Assembly: GCA_012798055.1 (NCBI GenBank)
Contig: JAAZOA010000058.1
Span: 1 to 8,590 of the forward strand
Source: Syntrophomonadaceae bacterium
GTDB lineage: Bacteria; Bacillota; Syntrophomonadia; Syntrophomonadales; Syntrophomonadaceae
Length of the DNA stretch: 8,590 bases
Reading direction: 5' to 3'
Within the stretch, counting starts at the first letter, position 1, and each line of letters starts with the position of its first letter. Shown piece by piece: positions 6,819-8,590 of this stretch. Made by a program: the position numbers and the translations under genes. Under the pieces are notes generated by a model. It made no database searches, was not told the DNA's origin, and saw only the letters and a list, made by a program, of their open reading frames with translations.

Positions 6819-7349
6819 TTATTCGAGGGTCCTTATCACATCCCGGGCTTCCTGACCGGCCGCAGTGTGAGGTTCGATGCCCTCCAGGACCTGCCTGGCC
6901 TCGGCAAGATTGCCGCTGTTGATCAGTTCCTGAGCGTACTCCAGTTGCTGGTGGGCAGTTTTTTCGCTCTCCGCCACCGCGATTTTTTTCTGCATGGTGT
7001 CGCTCCTGCCCAGCTCATCCAGTTGTTGATATATGCTGATGGCTTCATCATATCTGCCTTCCGTGACCAGCACCGCGCCATTTCTGATTATGATGTTGGC
7101 CTGAATTCTTTGCGGGAGATGGACCAGTTGATACCCATATCCGCATATCACCAGCACCAGACCAACTGCGCAGAGATTCCATACCCATGAATAGCGGGGC
7201 TTTTTCACCATCAGGCCCAGCAGGGCGATAAAGGGAATCCCCAGCATAAAGGTCAGTTTCAGAAATTCACGGGTCGGCATATAGTATAACATGAGGAGTA
7301 CCGCTATCGCCAGCGGCACTCTTATATAGGGATTGCGTTTTTTCTCCAT
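6819..7349 (-). CDS. Small membrane protein with three predicted helices and a TPR-like C-terminal domain
   Basis: I do not recognise a named family. The 176-residue protein starts with a basic stretch (MEKKRNPYIR). Three hydrophobic segments follow, at about 11-24, 30-48 and 57-76, the second and third separated by a basic loop (KKPRYS). The rest is soluble: residues 84-112 resemble a tetratricopeptide unit (EGRYDEAISIYQQL), and 134-175 resemble a second, looser one (SGNLAEARQVLEGI), with a charged helical link between them. Such tails usually bind proteins, and by positive-inside logic the tail would face outward if the N-terminus is cytoplasmic, but topology is uncertain. The ATG at 7349 has AAGGAGG at 7367-7361, a slightly long 11-base spacer. 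It sits between purD and the HD gene with gaps of 35 and 21 bases. No catalytic motif was seen. Confidence 0.75.
   Translation of the reverse strand: MEKKRNPYIRVPLAIAVLLMLYYMPTREFLKLTFMLGIPFIALLGLMVKKPRYSWVWNLCAVGLVLVICGYGYQLVHLPQRIQANIIIRNGAVLVTEGRYDEAISIYQQLDELGRSDTMQKKIAVAESEKTAHQQLEYAQELINSGNLAEARQVLEGIEPHTAAGQEARDVIRTLE
7296..7321 (-). repeat. Inverted repeat (10-bp arms, 6-base loop) inside the membrane-protein gene
   Basis: Arms at 7296-7305 and 7312-7321 are complementary with one A/C mismatch in DNA. In the minus-strand transcript that pair becomes G-U, so the RNA could form an unbroken 10-bp stem with loop GGCGAU, starting about 28 bases after the ATG. No U-run follows, so it is not an intrinsic terminator. 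Codons 10-18 of a hydrophobic helix are encoded here, and the symmetry may be coincidental. Confidence 0.5.
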
Positions 7350-7384
7350 GATGGAAGCATCCTCCTTGGGGACCGGAACGTTCT

Positions 7385-8590
7385 TCAGCGTATGGCCCGG
7401 CGGCCTATATCACTGCGGAAATGCATGTTTCGGAATTTCACCTTGGCAACTTCCCGGTATACTTTGTCGATAGCCTCCCTGGTATCGGCCCCGCAGCAGA
7501 CCAACGCCAGGACTCGCCCCCCGTTGGTTACCAGGCGCCCATCCTTCCGGGCGGTTCCGGCATGAAAGACTATGGTTCCAGGCGTTAGACTGTCCAGCCC
7601 GGTGATCTCCTGGCCGTTTTCATAAGCCCCGGGATACCCACCTGAAGCCAGTACCACACATACACAGGCCCCGTCATTTATATCCACTTTTACCCCCTGC
7701 AGGTCGCCGGCAGCGGCAGCCTCCAGGACTGGCAGGAGGTCGCTCTTCAGCATCGGCATCAAGACCTGGGTCTCAGGATCCCCGAAACGGGCGTTGTATT
7801 CCAGTACTTTGGGGCCATCAGCCGTGATCATCAACCCGGCGTACAGCACCCCCTGGTAGGGACATCCCTCTGCTTCCATGGCTGCAATGGTAGGCCGGAT
7901 GACCTGGTCCAGGATCTGCTCATGCAGCCCAGGGGTGTATATCGGCGGATTGGTATAGGCCCCCATTCCGCCGGTGTTGGGCCCCTGGTCTCCGTCGAAG
8001 ACCCGCTTGTGGTCCTGGGCTGAGAGCAAGGGCACGAAACTGCGTCCATCACTGATGGCGAAAAAGCTCAGTTCTTCGCCGCGCAGGCATTCCTCCACCA
8101 CCACCTGGTCCCCGGAGGACCCGAAATTTTTGTCCTGCATGATGGCGTCCAAAGCCGCTTCGGCTTCTGCTTGATCAGCAGCCACCACCACCCCTTTGCC
8201 GGCCGCCAGGCCGTCAGCTTTTATCACTACCGCCTGGCCGGCATCCGTAAAGGTACGGGCATACGTCTTGGCCGCATCGATGTCCGTAAAGACCTGGTAG
8301 AGGGCTGTGGGGATGCCATATTTGCTGAACAGGTTTTTGGCAAAGACCTTGCTCCCCTCCAACCGGGCAGCGGCCGCTGTAGGCCCAAATATGGCCAGTC
8401 CGGCGGACTGGAAGCGATCCACAATCCCTTGTACCAGCGGGATCTCCGGTCCCACCACGGTCAAATCGATAGCCTCGCGCAGTGCAAAATCGAGCAAGCC
8501 TTCGATATCAGAGACTGCTATGGCCAGGCATTCAGCCTGGTCTGCCATCCCTGGATTCCCGGGCGCAGCGAATATCTTGGCAACCAGCGG
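7385..8590 (-). CDS. purD: Phosphoribosylamine-glycine ligase PurD, partial (5' end outside window)
   Basis: GAR synthetase: joins glycine to phosphoribosylamine using ATP, the second step of purine synthesis. The open frame runs through the right edge. 401 residues are visible, and roughly 20 to 25 N-terminal residues (the GSGGREHAL region) are outside. Counting from the edge, residues 7-14 read FAAPGNPG as expected near the N-terminus. The ATP-grasp core follows, with KVFAKNLFSKYGIP near 81-94, VIKADGLAAGKGVVV at 122-136, QDHKRVFDGDQGPNTGGMGAY at 192-212, and the GARS signature RFGDPETQ at 268-275. The C-terminus (FRSDIGRRAIR) is complete. An in-frame ATG at 8548 is internal, not the real start. 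purD is commonly the last gene of a pur operon, so other pur genes probably lie beyond the right edge. The next gene starts 35 bases after its stop. Confidence 0.97.
   Translation of the reverse strand, partial: PLVAKIFAAPGNPGMADQAECLAIAVSDIEGLLDFALREAIDLTVVGPEIPLVQGIVDRFQSAGLAIFGPTAAAARLEGSKVFAKNLFSKYGIPTALYQVFTDIDAAKTYARTFTDAGQAVVIKADGLAAGKGVVVAADQAEAEAALDAIMQDKNFGSSGDQVVVEECLRGEELSFFAISDGRSFVPLLSAQDHKRVFDGDQGPNTGGMGAYTNPPIYTPGLHEQILDQVIRPTIAAMEAEGCPYQGVLYAGLMITADGPKVLEYNARFGDPETQVLMPMLKSDLLPVLEAAAAGDLQGVKVDINDGACVCVVLASGGYPGAYENGQEITGLDSLTPGTIVFHAGTARKDGRLVTNGGRVLALVCCGADTREAIDKVYREVAKVKFRNMHFRSDIGRRAIR

Larger units (their letters stand above)
1..8590 (-). other. Probable single transcription unit purD - unknown membrane protein - HD protein - hisZGDBHAFI
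   Basis: Ten complete or partial biosynthetic and unknown genes plus hisI share one strand. Gaps in transcription order are 35, 21, 32, 20, 2, 2 and 14 bases, then a 4-base overlap, a 3-base gap and a 1- or 4-base overlap. No gap has space for a T-box or other leader, and no U-rich hairpin was seen in the gaps. Any histidine-responsive leader must lie outside the window or not exist, unless an internal promoter lies in coding sequence. Co-transcription is inference from spacing. Confidence 0.7.

Noticed and set aside
6902..6915. Palindrome CGGCAAGATTGCCG as a possible operator
   Set aside because: It sits inside the TPR-like coding region, has a 2-base centre, no second copy nearby and no promoter context, so chance is the simplest reading.
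7350..7384. Possible terminator or promoter between purD and the membrane-protein gene
   Set aside because: The 35 bases contain an 8-base palindrome (GAACGTTC) and the ribosome binding site, but no stable hairpin with a U-run and no -35/-10 pair.
8546..8548. ATG at 8548 as the purD start
   Set aside because: The frame stays open to the window edge and encodes typical PurD residues (FAAPGNPG) upstream of this ATG, so the gene is truncated by the window.

Overview
The window is a tightly packed, single-strand stretch of bacterial chromosome. All genes lie on the minus strand, so transcription runs from high to low coordinates. In transcription order they are purD (5' end off the window), a small membrane protein with TPR-like repeats, an HD-domain phosphohydrolase, hisZ, hisG, hisD, hisB, hisH, hisA, hisF and hisI (3' end off the window). 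No gap between genes exceeds about 35 bases and several genes overlap by 1 to 4 bases. The region therefore reads as one transcription unit or part of one, with no room for a conventional promoter plus leader between genes.

The organism is probably a Gram-positive anaerobe of the Clostridia (Syntrophomonadales/Peptococcaceae-like). This is an inference from the short HisG plus HisZ arrangement, the hisZGD-B-HAF-I order, the strong GGAGG ribosome binding sites, the use of TTG and GTG starts, and the type of HD protein. GC content looks to be in the mid-50s percent but was not counted. I cannot name a genus.

Region by region: 8590-7385 is purD, the GAR synthetase step of purine synthesis. 7349-6135 holds two genes of unknown role, a three-helix membrane protein with a soluble TPR-like tail and an HD phosphohydrolase. 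6102-1 is the histidine operon. HisZ and short HisG form the first enzyme (ATP plus PRPP), HisI performs the cyclohydrolase step, HisA isomerises, HisH plus HisF form the glutamine-dependent IGP synthase, HisB dehydrates IGP and HisD performs the final two oxidations. hisC and a histidinol-phosphate phosphatase are not in the window. It cannot be seen whether hisI carries a fused hisE domain.

The metabolic logic is clear. HisHF releases AICAR, which re-enters purine synthesis, and both pathways consume PRPP, so the purD-his linkage joins two pathways that share a substrate and an intermediate. I see no mobile element, CRISPR array, tRNA, rRNA or convincing terminator. Most of the window is ordinary biosynthetic sequence. 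The parts worth a second look are the two unknown genes between purD and hisZ, substitutions in an otherwise invariant HisB motif, a 10-bp inverted repeat inside the membrane-protein gene, and a mini-ORF at the junction of the two unknown genes.
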